From contig JBANDB010000012.1 of the NCBI GenBank assembly GCA_037576215.1, positions 1,178,001 through 1,242,000 on the forward strand: a stretch of DNA of 64,000 nucleotides, read 5' to 3'. This document shows positions 1 through 11,500 of this stretch, one piece after another. Made by a program: the position numbers and the translations under genes. The DNA comes from Armillaria gallica (lineage: Eukaryota; Basidiomycota; Agaricomycetes; Agaricales; Physalacriaceae). The notes below the pieces were generated by a model that had not been told where the DNA came from, made no database searches, and saw only the letters and a program-made list of their open reading frames with translations. Positions within the stretch are counted from its first letter, which is position 1, and every line of letters begins with the position of its first letter.

Positions 1-1295
1 CTAGATCAATAGTAATACGCATGCCACTCCCGAAAACGCTATCACGAACGCGATTATCATCCATCTCCAACCCACCGACCTCGGACTTGATCTCGTGGTC
101 GTTGTTCACCGCGCGCTCCTCAGCGGAGACACTTTTTGATTGAGGAACGGGATGACCACCGAATTGTATCGTAGAGACCGTATTTCTCGATTTCCAGCTA
201 TCACTGGGACGTGCTTGTCCCGATGCGACGCGTCCCACGATAAGAGTAGGTGCGAGTCCCTTCAACAGCATCAGTGCTTGAGCTATCTCAGGAGAAGATG
301 GACGAACTGTGATAGAGACGTATATCATTTCCGGATAAACGGACGTGTAATTGCTGTGAAGATTAAAAGCCATCCAAAATATTAGAGAGACGGCATAGAG
401 CGAAGCCGATTCAACAAGAATTTCGATGACGCGGCGGTAGGCACCAACGTTATCCGAAGATCTCCCGACTGTTATGATTCGGTAGATGATCAGAATGGTA
501 CAGAACAGCGTAGTTCCCAAAGAGAGCGAAAGGTACACGGTAAGCCATTGGATTTCTTCCATCCCCACTTTCAATGGATCATCCGACGTAGGAAGGTGGA
601 TATCGTCCAACAGGGCCAACCAGCCAAAAACTGCTATGTGTTACTCCCCTGAGGAAGACAAGAAGACCCAAAGCCATACCGTTTTGAGAGGAAAGTAACA
701 GTGTTGGTAATGCGATGACTTCATAACGACCACCCCAAATAACCCAGCAGCGCCAGATCTAATTAAGCATTCAGTATTCTTCATGAAAGGAAGAAATTTC
801 CAGAAATTACGACAGACCATAATAGCGTCGGCGATGCTAGTAGTGAGCCCGGACGTAATTCCGGCCGACCAATGATATACAAGCCACGGAGTGGAGATGC
901 CACTGCCCCATGCGTTCAATGTGGTGACAAAGGTCTCCCCATTCTTGACAAAAGCATACTGGGTGAAGCTCCACTCGATAGCCACATAAATTGAAGTGAA
1001 CATGTACAAGATGACGATGATGAGAACCATGGCAGTTCTTGCTTTCGTTCGTCTTTCTTTGTTGGAGGCTGTAGATGTTTAGATCATGTATGCATTCCTG
1101 ACATATACATTTAAAGACCTAACATACCTATTGCCCATAGAGTGACTGCTAGGGTGCACGTATAGATGCCTGTGATCGTTTAGGATAGGTACATTACGCG
1201 CACATTGGTGCAAGTCACAGACCATGGAGAAAAACTTCAAGGAGTGTTGCGTTGAACAACGGCTCAAGAGCAGAGATATAGCCTTCGTCTGACAT
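1..1295 (-). CDS. Multi-TM membrane protein, agaricomycete family (3' end cut by window)
   Basis: Five exons on the minus strand: 1295-1223, 1169-1128, 1068-818, 758-680 and 633-1; the frame is still open at base 1. The model starts MSDEGYISALEP and runs through successive hydrophobic segments (GIYTCTLAVTLWAI, TAMVLIIVILYMFTSIYVAI, then a stretch with IWRCWVIWGGRYE, TLFCTILIIYRII, and ASLYAVSLIFWMAF), then a hydrophilic Ser-rich tail. The order of helices and the WRCWV-type loop match a large uncharacterised family of seven-helix-like proteins expanded in Agaricomycetes; no function is established. Every intron is bounded by GT..AG and each junction restores family-like sequence, including the 46-nt intron 679-634. 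Function unknown; plasma membrane or endomembrane location is inferred from the helices only. Confidence 0.8.
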
Positions 1296-3468
1296 AGTAG
1301 TAGATCCCGGGCAAAGAGTAGACCAAGCCCGATGTCCGCCTTATGTAGCGCACCTAGCCCCAACCCCAGCTTCATCGTGTTCTCTGCATCAAGATCCTTA
1401 TGAAACCTGAACAAAGAGCGGTAGATAGAAGCCGTGATTCTAGAAATAAGTGCTATATGGCGTCCAGGGACAGTGTTAGTTCAACAAAGAATCAATGATA
1501 GCACATGCATCCAGAAGAAATGCAAGGCAGGCATATCTAGAATGTATTGTATCATCGGGTGACTTCCCGCAGGATTTGCGAACCTAAACTAAATTCTAGA
1601 CGCATAGCAACCACCCCATATGGAAGGATGCCGAGCGGCCGACATCAACTTTTGACCCTGTTGATGGATTTTGATAGGATTTCAGCTTTCCTAAAATTTA
1701 ATCTAGACGACCCCTCCGACCCCCCCTTCCAGACCTAAATCCTTGTTGTAGATTTCGTTGCTAGGATATTTCAAAGTCCGCCAATCTCGATTCGCAACCT
1801 CCTCCTGCTGCTAGGCTCGTATGAACTTGTAGCTCATGAAGTAGCCTTCGAATCGTCGCGCGACACCATATCTCTCGTCGTTAAGGGATCAGTGGAGGGG
1901 AAGGTCCACTTTTCTTTTATAATCATTTTCCCGGCAATACGGCACATGGTGGGTAGCATTTTATAACGCGTTTGATGATTGTTGGCTTACGGTCTGAAAA
2001 AATAGAATCTAAATGTTCGGAATTTGATTTTCTTTGAATTTATAAATTAGTCTGCGTTTCTAAATCCTGCGGGAAGTCACCCATTATCAAGCATCCTGTT
2101 ATTTTTGATATCAGCTCCTTTGATTTACACATTCAAATGATACGAGTACTTACTGGAGTTTCCGCCGAGGATATAGTATTGATCGCGATAGTTCTGTAAC
2201 ATCTGTGGACACCGTACTACACGGTGGCGTAACTGACATGGTGTTTCCGAGTCCTGTGTATACAGGATTCGGTCTTTGCAACCTGAGCTTTTTTTGTGGC
2301 TGTGTTTGTTGGTGATTCCCCGAGGATTCCCCTTTGGGTTCTGTTGCTTTGTTATCCTTCTTACATATCCGGGTTCATCGGCGCCATCACCACGAGCGTT
2401 AATGCTCTTCAAGACTTCGTCATTTACACGTACTTATTTTTCCTTTCGATACCATAACATGGGCAGATGGATAATGTCACCGCTCTAATACTACCAGGGC
2501 TTTGGACTTTATGTTCACATTCATCCCTTATTCCCATCATGCCCCTCATTTATAGGTGACGAATTCGAGCGTTGTTAAAACCGAAAAGCTACGGTATGCC
2601 TGTTTTTCGTAGTTTCGTTCGGTTACTAACGTCAATGATAGCAATAGTAAATACCTCCGATATAACGGCTCATCGAGCTTATCTCACGTAGCCGGGTGCC
2701 GGATTGCGTGGTCCATGAGGCTATGTGCGAAGTCATTTTTGGTTGTCGATATCTCCGGGCACATATATGCTGCTTATGGTCCACGGTCCTCGAGGCTTCT
2801 CAAATTAAGACAGGCAATGATTAATGAAGCTTGAAGCGAGACTGGGAAGGAAATTTATTCGTGCTCATCTTTGGAACACAAGGTGCGTTGGCTATACCAT
2901 TTACGATTTTTCACTCATTGAATACATTGTTCACAGGGTTTCATTTGAACATTGAACCATACCAATTATTACGATATGCATTTGTTAGTATTTCAACATT
3001 TTTTCATTACGTGCAGTACAAGCAATTGACCCTTACGTCCGTCAGAATATAGCCTGTTAAATATGTGCCAGTCGTAGAATGAATAATATCATCAAATGTT
3101 CACCGACTCCTTTCAGTGCTAGGCAGATACCTCTTCGTTAATGTTTACCGAATTTCGTGTCCGTGATGGACCTCCATGTCTGGACATAATCGTTATCTAC
3201 AGCGTCATCGTCTTCACTCGCATGCGGTTTTGTGCTTCTCAAAGTGCGACCCGTGCTTCTCAGACCCCAGCATCGTCACCACGATCAAGAACACCGCTTC
3301 ACATCCATTCAAAATTCCTTGCACCTTCGCATAATCGGGAACGTTCTTCGTTGTGCTATCCACATGTGACAGTCGTCTTCCGGTCTTGTCGTCTTCTGGT
3401 CTTTTCCTCCAGTAGTATCTATCTGAGCAATTAAACTCTGTTGGTGATATCAGTCGAAGGTTCCATGA
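1296..3468. other. Intergenic stretch with one MITE-like element
   Basis: No convincing gene. Short open frames near 2130-2490, 2831-3052 and 3141-3434 have no recognisable domain, biased composition or splice structure. The only clear structure is the terminal-inverted-repeat element at 1555-2084, listed separately. Confidence 0.5.
1555..2084. mobile_element. Non-autonomous TIR element (MITE-like), about 530 bp
   Basis: The left end reads GGGTGACTTCCCGCAGGATT and the right end carries its reverse complement at about 2063-2082. Similarity continues, imperfectly, for about 40 bp inward (aacctaaactaaattcta against aacgcagactaatttata). The 5-bp direct repeat TATCA occurs just outside both ends (1550-1554 and 2085-2089), as expected for a target-site duplication. 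The interior has no transposase-like frame, so the element would need an enzyme supplied elsewhere. The superfamily cannot be assigned from the termini alone. Confidence 0.6.
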
Positions 3469-3867
3469 TCAGAAAGGAGAAAGCGTGGCAGTCACAAAGA
3501 GCAGCACGTAGAGCAAGGTTATCACCATCGTTCTAGTCTCCTTGATAAACCTCTTGGCCTTCTCTGTGCTATTCATCTGACTGCACTCCTTTGCTTCTGT
3601 TTAAGAGAAAACTCTGATTCCGGCAATACAGGCCCGACAGCTGCCGCGAACAGACTGATACCCAACTCGGTCCAAAATAGCGCTCTCCATGCGGCCGGGA
3701 CTGCAGTGAGCACATCGGAACTTTTGTTGCGCGTGTTTCTGCTCCCAGGTCAGCACTTTGACCCTGCAGGTCTCGTCTATCATCGTGGCAGCTCTCAGTC
3801 TGAGCTTCAGTAATAGATTCAATCGTACTACTGAACTCAGGCCTCTGTCGACGAGTCGACGACGACA
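3469..3867 (-). CDS. Possible small membrane protein (weak model)
   Basis: The minus strand opens with a Ser/Glu-rich start (MSSSTRRQRPEFSSTIES). After an unresolved intron it can be read as WRALFWTELGISLFAAAVG. A 53-nt GT..AG intron (about 3629-3577) then joins it in phase to MNSTEKAKRFIKETRT and a hydrophobic segment MVITLLYVLLFVTATL, with a stop at 3469-3471. The last intron and the terminal helix are sensible; the first junction could not be made to fit cleanly. It may be a small one- or two-helix membrane protein or a gene fragment. No family recognised. Confidence 0.25.
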
Positions 3868-6800
3868 TGTCACATACCTGTATTAGAGGGTCGGGTCACC
3901 GGGCTCTACTAATTCCTTATCTTCCTAGTATTATCATCAGTGTGAATTCGAGTTACTTTGAATGAGCATCGACACTCTCAAGTACTGGGGATCTCCAGCA
4001 ATGCTTAAGGACTCGGACTTGCCACGCTTGTGATGGCCCCCCGCTTCATTTTGGGAACGTTTGGCCTTCACCTGAAATAAGTAGTTCTAGGTCACCTGGA
4101 AGGAAGAAGCACAAATAGCTACAAATCACTTGTTGGCGTTGAACTGCCAACAGAAAGTGGGCCGTGCTGGGTGATCTTTGACTCAGCGTCTCGAGATCGG
4201 AGAGATTGGATCGAAAGTCGATCAACTTCAAGTGTCACTTCGGATATTTCTCTCTTGGTCGGTGGTTTACTTGCCGCAACCTGCGCCATGTCAGGGCCGT
4301 GGGCCCGGCCGTTCCTTATTGGGACCTTGTGCCGGTACCAATACTATGCATCGTCCGAGACTGTCCGTGGAAACTCAAATTGGCCAGTCTCTTATAGTAG
4401 TATATGAGGCCCGTTACCAATGAAGGAGTGGGAATATGGAGGCTACGGTCCACTCGACGGTACGCTGATTTCCAGTGACTACATCTGGATTCTCTTTCAT
4501 ATGATGATGATGATGATGATGAACGCGGCTGACGCATGACTGACACCGTCTCACCGTGGTAGCCCACCAAGTATCCAAGCATGCTGGTACTTGAAATGTG
4601 GACTTTATCCACGCGTTGCGTTAGATGCAACCGTCGTCACGGCAAAATATAGCCATGACTCGATGGCTAGTGCTACATTGTCACCGAAGATGTATTGTAA
4701 CGGAAAAGGGAAAGATGTGAGATACACGGATGATAGATAATCAAGAAGATAAATTCAAGTCCGTGTTGTGAATGCTCATTGGGTCTGTGCACCCCACAGT
4801 TCTACGGCGGATTGCGATCATCAGGCGCGGCCCAGAAGTACGAGAGTCTGGCGAGACGCTTCTTCCCTGGCTGCACGAACGCTTCTGGCAGTTCCTCGAC
4901 CATGGACGACACCATTAACTAATCAAGACGTCAGCGCGTTATATGATAGTCTATGGATAGACCGCACTTGAAGCAGTCGAAGTCCATGTTCCATTATGCT
5001 GGGGACCAGAAAAAGTATCTTCAAAGACTAGCTCCCATCCAGCCTGGACGCAGAGGTTGTTCAAATCCGTTCGGTAGTCTGGAGAGAACAGAGAAGTTAC
5101 GAGGCCGGAAGGCCAGAGAACATAGCAACGTACCTCTTCGGTTGTCAGACATTTAATTGGCGTGAGGAGGTTGATTATTTCCGAGGGAGTAGGCGTCGGT
5201 TGGTATGGCATAGAGACAACGGCCTCCTTATTTTATATCATAAGAACAGCAATGAAACTGGCCAAGACCAGTAGAACGTCCCAAGTCATATTTCTTCAAA
5301 TACAGCGATATCCTAGCCAAAGAGGTAGAACGGCAGACAATTCGACAGCATGGAAGGTGAAACGTTATAGTAAAAAGCGCTCCAAGCTCTTGCTCGCGGG
5401 AGCGTTGAGACGTACCGGCCGGAAAATCAACAAAATCCCGAACTCCTGTGGGACAGCTTTCGCAAGATGAAAAATAGCCTAACCCGAAAGTCGTTTCAGG
5501 GGAAAAGGCGCCCGCACCAGTTAATAGATGTAGCGATTTACAGGCCGCATGGCATGCACGATGAGACTCAGGACGGACACAGTGATACTCTCTCGTGAGA
5601 AGGTCTACAATGTCTGATAATGCAGATCAAGTCCACAGACGCTGAAGCCTAGTAGGTAGGGCTGATAGTCGCTTTGCAGTGTCCAGAAGCTATGCTAGCA
5701 ACAGCAAAGCTAATAAAGACTTCATCTGATTGAGCGAGAATTAAAACAGCAGTAGGCAGCGACGGACGGAAAGGGATCCCAGACTCTAACTGTGCAAAAC
5801 GCCGCCTGTCGGTTGTTCTGCTTTGACCTGCTATAAATCACGGGAAAGAAAATCGTCAGTTATGCTTTTTCGCTACCTTTTGTGGTGACGTTACTATTAC
5901 ATAGTGACCGCGTGGCATTTCACGTGGTCGTGTTTGTTTTCCCACAGCCACCCATCTTGACTACGGCGCCGATTCCTCTTCCCGTTAATACTCTCCTTGC
6001 ATAACGGGCGATACGGTTACATAGCTTGTTGAAATCAGCGCTCCTGGTTCGACCGCGACAACCGGAGGAATGGTACTTGTTACGCGCTCAATAGGCGACA
6101 GAGTCGTGCAATTGTACCGGATAAACGGCGAAAATAGGGTATGTGGAGACGAGGTGTAACTACTATAGAGCGCTAAACAATAGGAATAGCTCCCCATATT
6201 CTATCTCTACGAGGATGCATAATGTCCCGTTTGCACCAAATCATAACAATGGAATCCTTTTGGTTCATTAATCCCTGTTGACGCTGCTCTCCGATAAGCA
6301 TCGGACGCCCTGCCTATATCCCGAAACGCCTCCCTCCTATTGCAATCGACGTGGTGCACTATACTCGCCGTATGAAGTCCCCGGACCCGATTGTGCTGTG
6401 AACGTTTCAGGGCCGCGACACCGTTTCCGTAGAATCCGGCGTCTTAAAGTTGCGTTCAGAGGATTAAGCTGTACGATGCAGGTGTAAACCATTTGACCAC
6501 CGATTCCCTAAGAGAGCAAGTCGTTGTATAGGCTCCATCTGCTTCAAGGAGTTCCATGGACCTCTGATTTGGTCAGCCTACTCGAAGCCTACCTATGTGA
6601 GTAAAGGGCCAGCCCCCACCACGCGTGTAAGCGCCAGATCTTAACGTTTCATCCAGGACCGTTCAAAATTTGAGCGAATAATATATCTTACAAGCTACTA
6701 TCTCCCCATAGTGATTTAAAGGCCGGTACAAGATTTCATCGTAGAACGTCTTGACTGACGCACTCGTTTGTCACAGGTAGGTCCTGATGATGTTGGCGTT

Positions 6801-7500
6801 TTAGTTCACCTTATCAGAATGGCCGCGGGATAGTCTCGCTACAGCGAACCTTATTTGATCCTCATGTCGCGTCCACTTCCCTCCTCTCGAGCTGTCGTCT
6901 GGCGTCCGACGTCTTGTTCGGATCTTGTCAGATGTAGTGCCATCCAGACTGTTTTGAATGTGTGGAGCGTCTTGGGAGAGGGTGTTAGTTATTAGCTGTC
7001 GGCTCAATCTGACCTGGTGAGAGCGGATCTATTTCGTGCTAAGGACGGCACATATGTGGTACCCCGCAATAGAATCCTCTCTTTTACGATCTCGAGCGAC
7101 GGAAAAGTTCTATCGAGGTCAATAAAGGCCGCCTCTTCCTCTTATCTATACCGTCCTCCGGTACCCTATACCAGGTACATCCACCCTCCATTTTTCTAAC
7201 GTCACGGTGCTGATACGACTCTGGCGACGTAGGTCCTGTCTTTTGTCACTCCTATTGACCGCCCAACACTCAAGCCATCCCGTTCAGCGGCAGTCTTCTG
7301 GTGTATTCGCACCTTGCCCATCGCCTATAGATCCTCTCAACCAATAAGAACCTCTGAATCTTTTGCCTTCCTCTGCTCAGTTTTTGTCCGGTTAGAGGGA
7401 TTACGACGTCCACGCTGAAGGAATATTGGGATGAGATGGTTTGTTTTTTATATATTAGACGTTAACTCTCGGTAAATACCAGGACGAACCGGCATCGGTC
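3868..7500. other. Gene-poor stretch
   Basis: Nothing here is supported as a complete gene. An 86-residue minus-strand frame ending at 4951 contains GWELVFEDTFSGP, faintly reminiscent of the start of a GH16-type domain, but it is too short and has no partner exons that I can join. Frames at 4171-4423, 5985-6197 and 6278-6487 look like chance. A trinucleotide repeat is listed separately at 4501-4521. Confidence 0.4.
4501..4521. repeat. (ATG)7 microsatellite
   Basis: Seven uninterrupted ATG units. They do not lie in a supported coding frame; on the minus strand they read as Ser or His/Ile repeats in an unsupported frame. Confidence 0.9.
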
Positions 7501-7801
7501 GGGCTGGGATATGAATCCACGGGCATCGTCGGGGGTGATGAGTACATTTCTAAACGAATGGTCAGCGATTCAAGGCCTCAAAAATCTGCGCTGATCATTC
7601 AAAATATGGGAAGGGACGGCTTACCTTCTCATGGCACACTTCGAACCTTTCTCCAACATTAGATATGTTCCAGATGAAGATACCATATATCACAGGGATC
7701 ATCGGCATTGGTACTAACAATCCAACGAGAATGATCAGCTTACGAGCCAGAAATATGCGGAGGGGGGACGATCTTATCTTTCGGTGAGTCAGTGATCGCA
7801 T
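7460..7801 (-). CDS. Possible small single-pass membrane protein
   Basis: A minus-strand ORF starts at 7801 and encodes a basic N-terminus (MRSLTHRKIRSSPLRIF) followed by a strong hydrophobic segment (LIILVGLLVPMPMIPVIYGI) and a short acidic tail ending near EVCHEK. A good donor (GTAAGC) follows and an acceptor (TTTAG) at about 7552 would add a short Pro-rich second exon that stops near 7460; the phase of that exon is uncertain. One helix with positive residues before it suggests a membrane-anchored peptide of 70-100 residues. No family recognised and the ORF may be fortuitous. Confidence 0.3.
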
Positions 7802-8473
7802 CCTCGCTTCGATTCAGGACTCAAATACAATCACTTCAGTTGCCGGCCTTCGCCTCATTGTCAATACTTCTGCCGTCTTCGGCTACAGATGATTACTGAG
7901 GTCCCGGGCAATGAGACCGACCGCTAGTCTTTGTATTAATCCGTCTCAGTCGCAAAAAGCGCGATTTTCTTCATGTCTCGATTTTCTTTCATTCTAAGGC
8001 CCTAGACTCTGTTTCGCTGATCAAGTGCTGCAAGGGAGGCACTGCTACAATCTTTGTGGTGCGCACCTCGGTTCACATTACAGACCATCTGACCAGGATT
8101 CGTGTTGATAGAAAAGTCCTGTTGAGATTGTTCTCATGGTCGATGGTGTCATATGTGCCCTGCTTGTCCAGAGCCATTGATCGGAAAACCCTGTGGCCTG
8201 ACAGATGGTTTGAGCTTCTTTCTTACTTATGCGGGCCGTTTTGTAAGATGTTCTTATGTCTAGTCAACTTCATAGACTATTCGACGCCCTAGATTGGTAA
8301 ATGACCACGGTATATATACTCGACGGGCCGTTTTGCTCAAAATTTTCTGAAGTTCTCACACGTAGCCAACGACTTCACCGAGGACTTCTTTACGTTAAGC
8401 TGAACTGGAGCCATGGATAAAAGGTCGCTTGTAATGGCATCCTCTCTACAACGCTTCGTTCAAGTCGTACATC
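7802..8473. other. Upstream region of the P450 gene
   Basis: No gene supported; the open frame at 8056-8292 lacks features. A TATA-like box at 8311 fits the P450 gene that follows. Confidence 0.4.
8311..8319 (+). promoter_or_regulatory. TATA-like box upstream of P450
   Basis: TATATATAC lies about 155 bp before the P450 start codon. Position and sequence fit a core promoter, with a 5' UTR of roughly 100-130 nt if it is used. Confidence 0.4.
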
Positions 8474-10875
8474 ATGCAGCCAACGTCGTATTACTTCGTT
8501 TTTCCTACAGTCGCAATTCTTCTTACCTTCGTGCTCTTTCTGCGCTCGAAGAGGCACAGATCTTCGGTACGGAGGATTCGTGGACCTCCAAGTCCTTCAT
8601 TTCTCTTAGGTTTGCTCACCTTGTTGTTGTCGTTCAAATTGTATTCTGAGTGCTTTTCTATCAGGTCATGAATACCTCCTCCGCAATCGTCAACATGTAG
8701 GCGACATGGAGACAAAGTGGTGTCAAGAATACGGAGCTGTATATCGCACCAATGGTTGTTTTGGGGTGGGTCGCTCTTGTCTATCTAAAGCTACCTTTTA
8801 TTAACGACTTTGACATTTGACGCAGCAAGACATTCTGTCCGTCGCTGACCCTAAGGCACTGCAGTACATTTTCCATTCGTCCGGATATCGATTCCCAAAG
8901 ACAAGAGACTCCTTCCGTACCCTACAAGCTTTCATGGGACAAGGCTTAGTTAGTGTTGGGGGTATGCCATACGGTTTTGTGTTATCAAGAATTTTCCGGC
9001 TAATGGAATTCTTAGGTGAAATTCACCAACGCCAGCGGAAAATCCTCGGTCCCGCTTTTGCAGCATCTCAACTCCGACTCTTTCTGACTGTCTTCCAGGC
9101 ATCGGCTGTGAATGTGAGCAAATACATGGGGTTCGAGTATATGGCATTGGCTCACTCGAATATTATTCTAGCTTACAGAGCAGATCAACGAGCGTGTTAG
9201 GGAAGCCAAAGAGATCAATGTACTTGAGTGGACGGGCAAGGCTGCACTGGATATTATAGGCATCAGTATGCCGGTTTCCTCTTGCCGACACTCATGATCG
9301 TCAAAGTGATTAACGATTGGCTCTCTAGCCGCTTTCCGATATCAATTTAATTCGCTCAGCAACGGGCAAACGGAACTAATGGCAGCAACTAATAATCTCT
9401 TGTACGCAGTACCTACTCTATTTATGGATTATCCCTAATCATTTTTCAATAGAGCGGAAGCTGAGATGTGGCCGTCATCGTGGGAGCTTCTGTTCTCCTC
9501 GCTCTGGCGCATACTTCCGGAATGGTTGCTTTTGCCACTCGAGTGTATACCCAGTAGAGAGATTGGGCGAATGAATTTCTTTAGAAAGGTTGCAATGAAG
9601 GTATCTAGGCCCATCTTCGAGAAGCAGCTGAAAGAAGTGGCCGGTGATGCCAATCCAGCTGAGAAGGATGTTGTTAATGTTCTCGGTATGTGAGATGAAC
9701 TTCATCATTGTGCCTCTTTCTCATCTTAGCCTAGCGATGTCTCATCTCAATGATGATGCGAAGAAGAAGATGAGCGATATAGAAATCGACTCTCAGCTGG
9801 CGTAAGCTGCTTTCAATCTGCGCTACTTCTACCGGCTGACTGAATTCAACAGGACATTCATTATAGCCGGTCACGACACGACTGCAAACACCATGGCTTG
9901 GCTTCTCTACGAGCTGAGTCTTCACCCTGAGGATCAAACAAAGATACGTGACGAGATCGTGCGAACTAAAGCAAACGCTGCAGGAGCGCTTACCTCGAAT
10001 GATTATGATTCAATGATCTGGCTAAATGCGTGTATTAAAGTGGGTCGTTGTCGCATACTATCACAGAAGTCCGATGTTGATATATGGACTATTTATAGGA
10101 GGCTCTCCGTCTCCATCCCCTGGCATATGGCCTATTTCGTGAACCTGCCCAGGATGACATCCTGCCCCTCGCCGAACCTATCACCACTTCAGACGGAAAA
10201 TTGTGTTCGCAAATACCTATTCGCAAGGGGCAAGTTGTTATGGCTTCTATATATTCCTACAATCGGTGTGTAGCTTCTTTCTTTCGCTGGGAAAGAGTCG
10301 GTAATTGGGGTCGGTAATAGGCTTCCGTCAGTGTGGGGTGATGATGCCGAGGAGTGGAACCCCAGTCGATTCCTCGACGGTCGGGATGTTAAGCAAATCT
10401 CTCTTGGAGTCTATGCGAATCTGTACGCTCTTGTCCGTGGTGTGAATTTCTCTTGCTGATGTTATCGCTATCGCATGTCAGGTTAACGTTCAGTAAGCAG
10501 TACCATCATCTCATCGATTGATATTGTCAATGATTTTACTATTCTAGGCGCTGGTATTCGTGGATGCATCGGGTAAGTACCTTGAGCGTTGTGAGTAATA
10601 GTTTGCGTCTGACCTATGGCTACTCGTATCTGCAGGTGGCGGTTTGCGTACGTACTGATCGTCTTATCGCAGCCTCAGGACCCTGATCGTTTTATAGTGT
10701 CATGGAGTTGCAATCGGTGGTCACGGAGCTCTTGAGTAGCTTCGAGTTCAGTGTGCCAAAGGGAGCTCCTAAATTACAGCATGGTCCCGCCGGTATGACT
10801 TTGAGCCCCATCGTCCCAGGCAAAGCAGAGGAAGGACCACAGATCCCGCTGCTTGTAACCGCGCTTAATAAATAG
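8474..10875 (+). CDS. Cytochrome P450 monooxygenase
   Basis: A 15-exon model gives 539 residues, normal for fungal microsomal P450s. Exons: 8474-8609, 8665-8765, 8826-8961, 9016-9113, 9172-9265, 9329-9401, 9453-9685, 9735-9801, 9853-10039, 10099-10265, 10321-10422, 10482-10492, 10548-10572, 10636-10647, 10698-10875. The N-terminus has a membrane anchor (VFPTVAILLTFVLFL) and a proline-rich hinge (RGPPSPSF). The I-helix oxygen-binding motif is AGHDTT (318-323), the K-helix ExxR is EALR (376-379), and the heme loop is FSAGIRGCIG with the thiolate Cys475. It should use NADPH-cytochrome P450 reductase at the ER to oxidise a small hydrophobic substrate, which the sequence does not reveal. The GCIGWRFA-type heme loop is common in the large expanded P450 families of Agaricomycetes. 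Three micro-exons (11, 25 and 12 nt) split the heme loop. No stop or frameshift is seen. Neighbouring OYE and aldo/keto reductase genes suggest a shared pathway. Confidence 0.92.
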
Positions 10876-11500
10876 GTCTACAGGCTACAGAGAACTAGGA
10901 AGTAGAATGATTTTGATGATCTCACCGTATACATGCCATCTTGATTGCACTATGAAAGGTATTCAGTAGATCAACATTCATGTATGTATATCCATTTTTA
11001 TAGTAAGTACTATGCTCTGTCAAGCACGAGAGAGAAAGGACAGTCAACCATCAGTCCGTTGTTGCGTCTATATTTGCGAGAACTGTGCTAGAATTTTGAA
11101 TATGTAGCGTCCAGGTCGAGGAATACGCGGACAACACCAACGTTTTTCACTACGCGGCTGCACTTTTGGTGTTGGAATAACAGCCGGCGAACTGGGCGAC
11201 CAAACACCGACGTGGCGGGATTTCCTTTTCGAGCTGTTTGGCAACGGACCTTCTTGCTCTTGACCACCATGATCATGGTCGATGTACCCGCTGCTCCCAG
11301 CCCGGCTAGTCTACTCGTCACACGCGCATTTTCTGATGGCTTGGCATATATTGCGACAAAATTTGCTGCTCTTGAGCGCTGACAGAATACTCACTGAATC
11401 AGCTAGACACTGACAAAGAAAACTTGGACTGCCTGTAGGTCCTTCCGGCCAGTTGATATCTATAAACTGACACTTGTCATTAGAGCAGCATGCAGTGACC
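10876..11500. other. Intergenic region between P450 and OYE-1
   Basis: Contains the P450 terminator side and the OYE-1 promoter. A minus-strand frame at 11088-11321 is moderately protein-like (basic, no stops for 77 codons) but has no start context, partner exon or domain that I recognise. Confidence 0.4.
11461..11466 (+). promoter_or_regulatory. TATA box of OYE-1
   Basis: TATAAA lies 40 bp before the chosen start codon at 11501. This supports starting at MTPKLF rather than at an upstream non-ATG extension of the frame. Confidence 0.45.

Noticed and set aside
4951..5211. Fragment of a GH16-like glycoside hydrolase (GWELVFEDTFSG)
   Set aside because: Only a dozen residues resemble the family; no catalytic ExDxE motif and no joining exons found.
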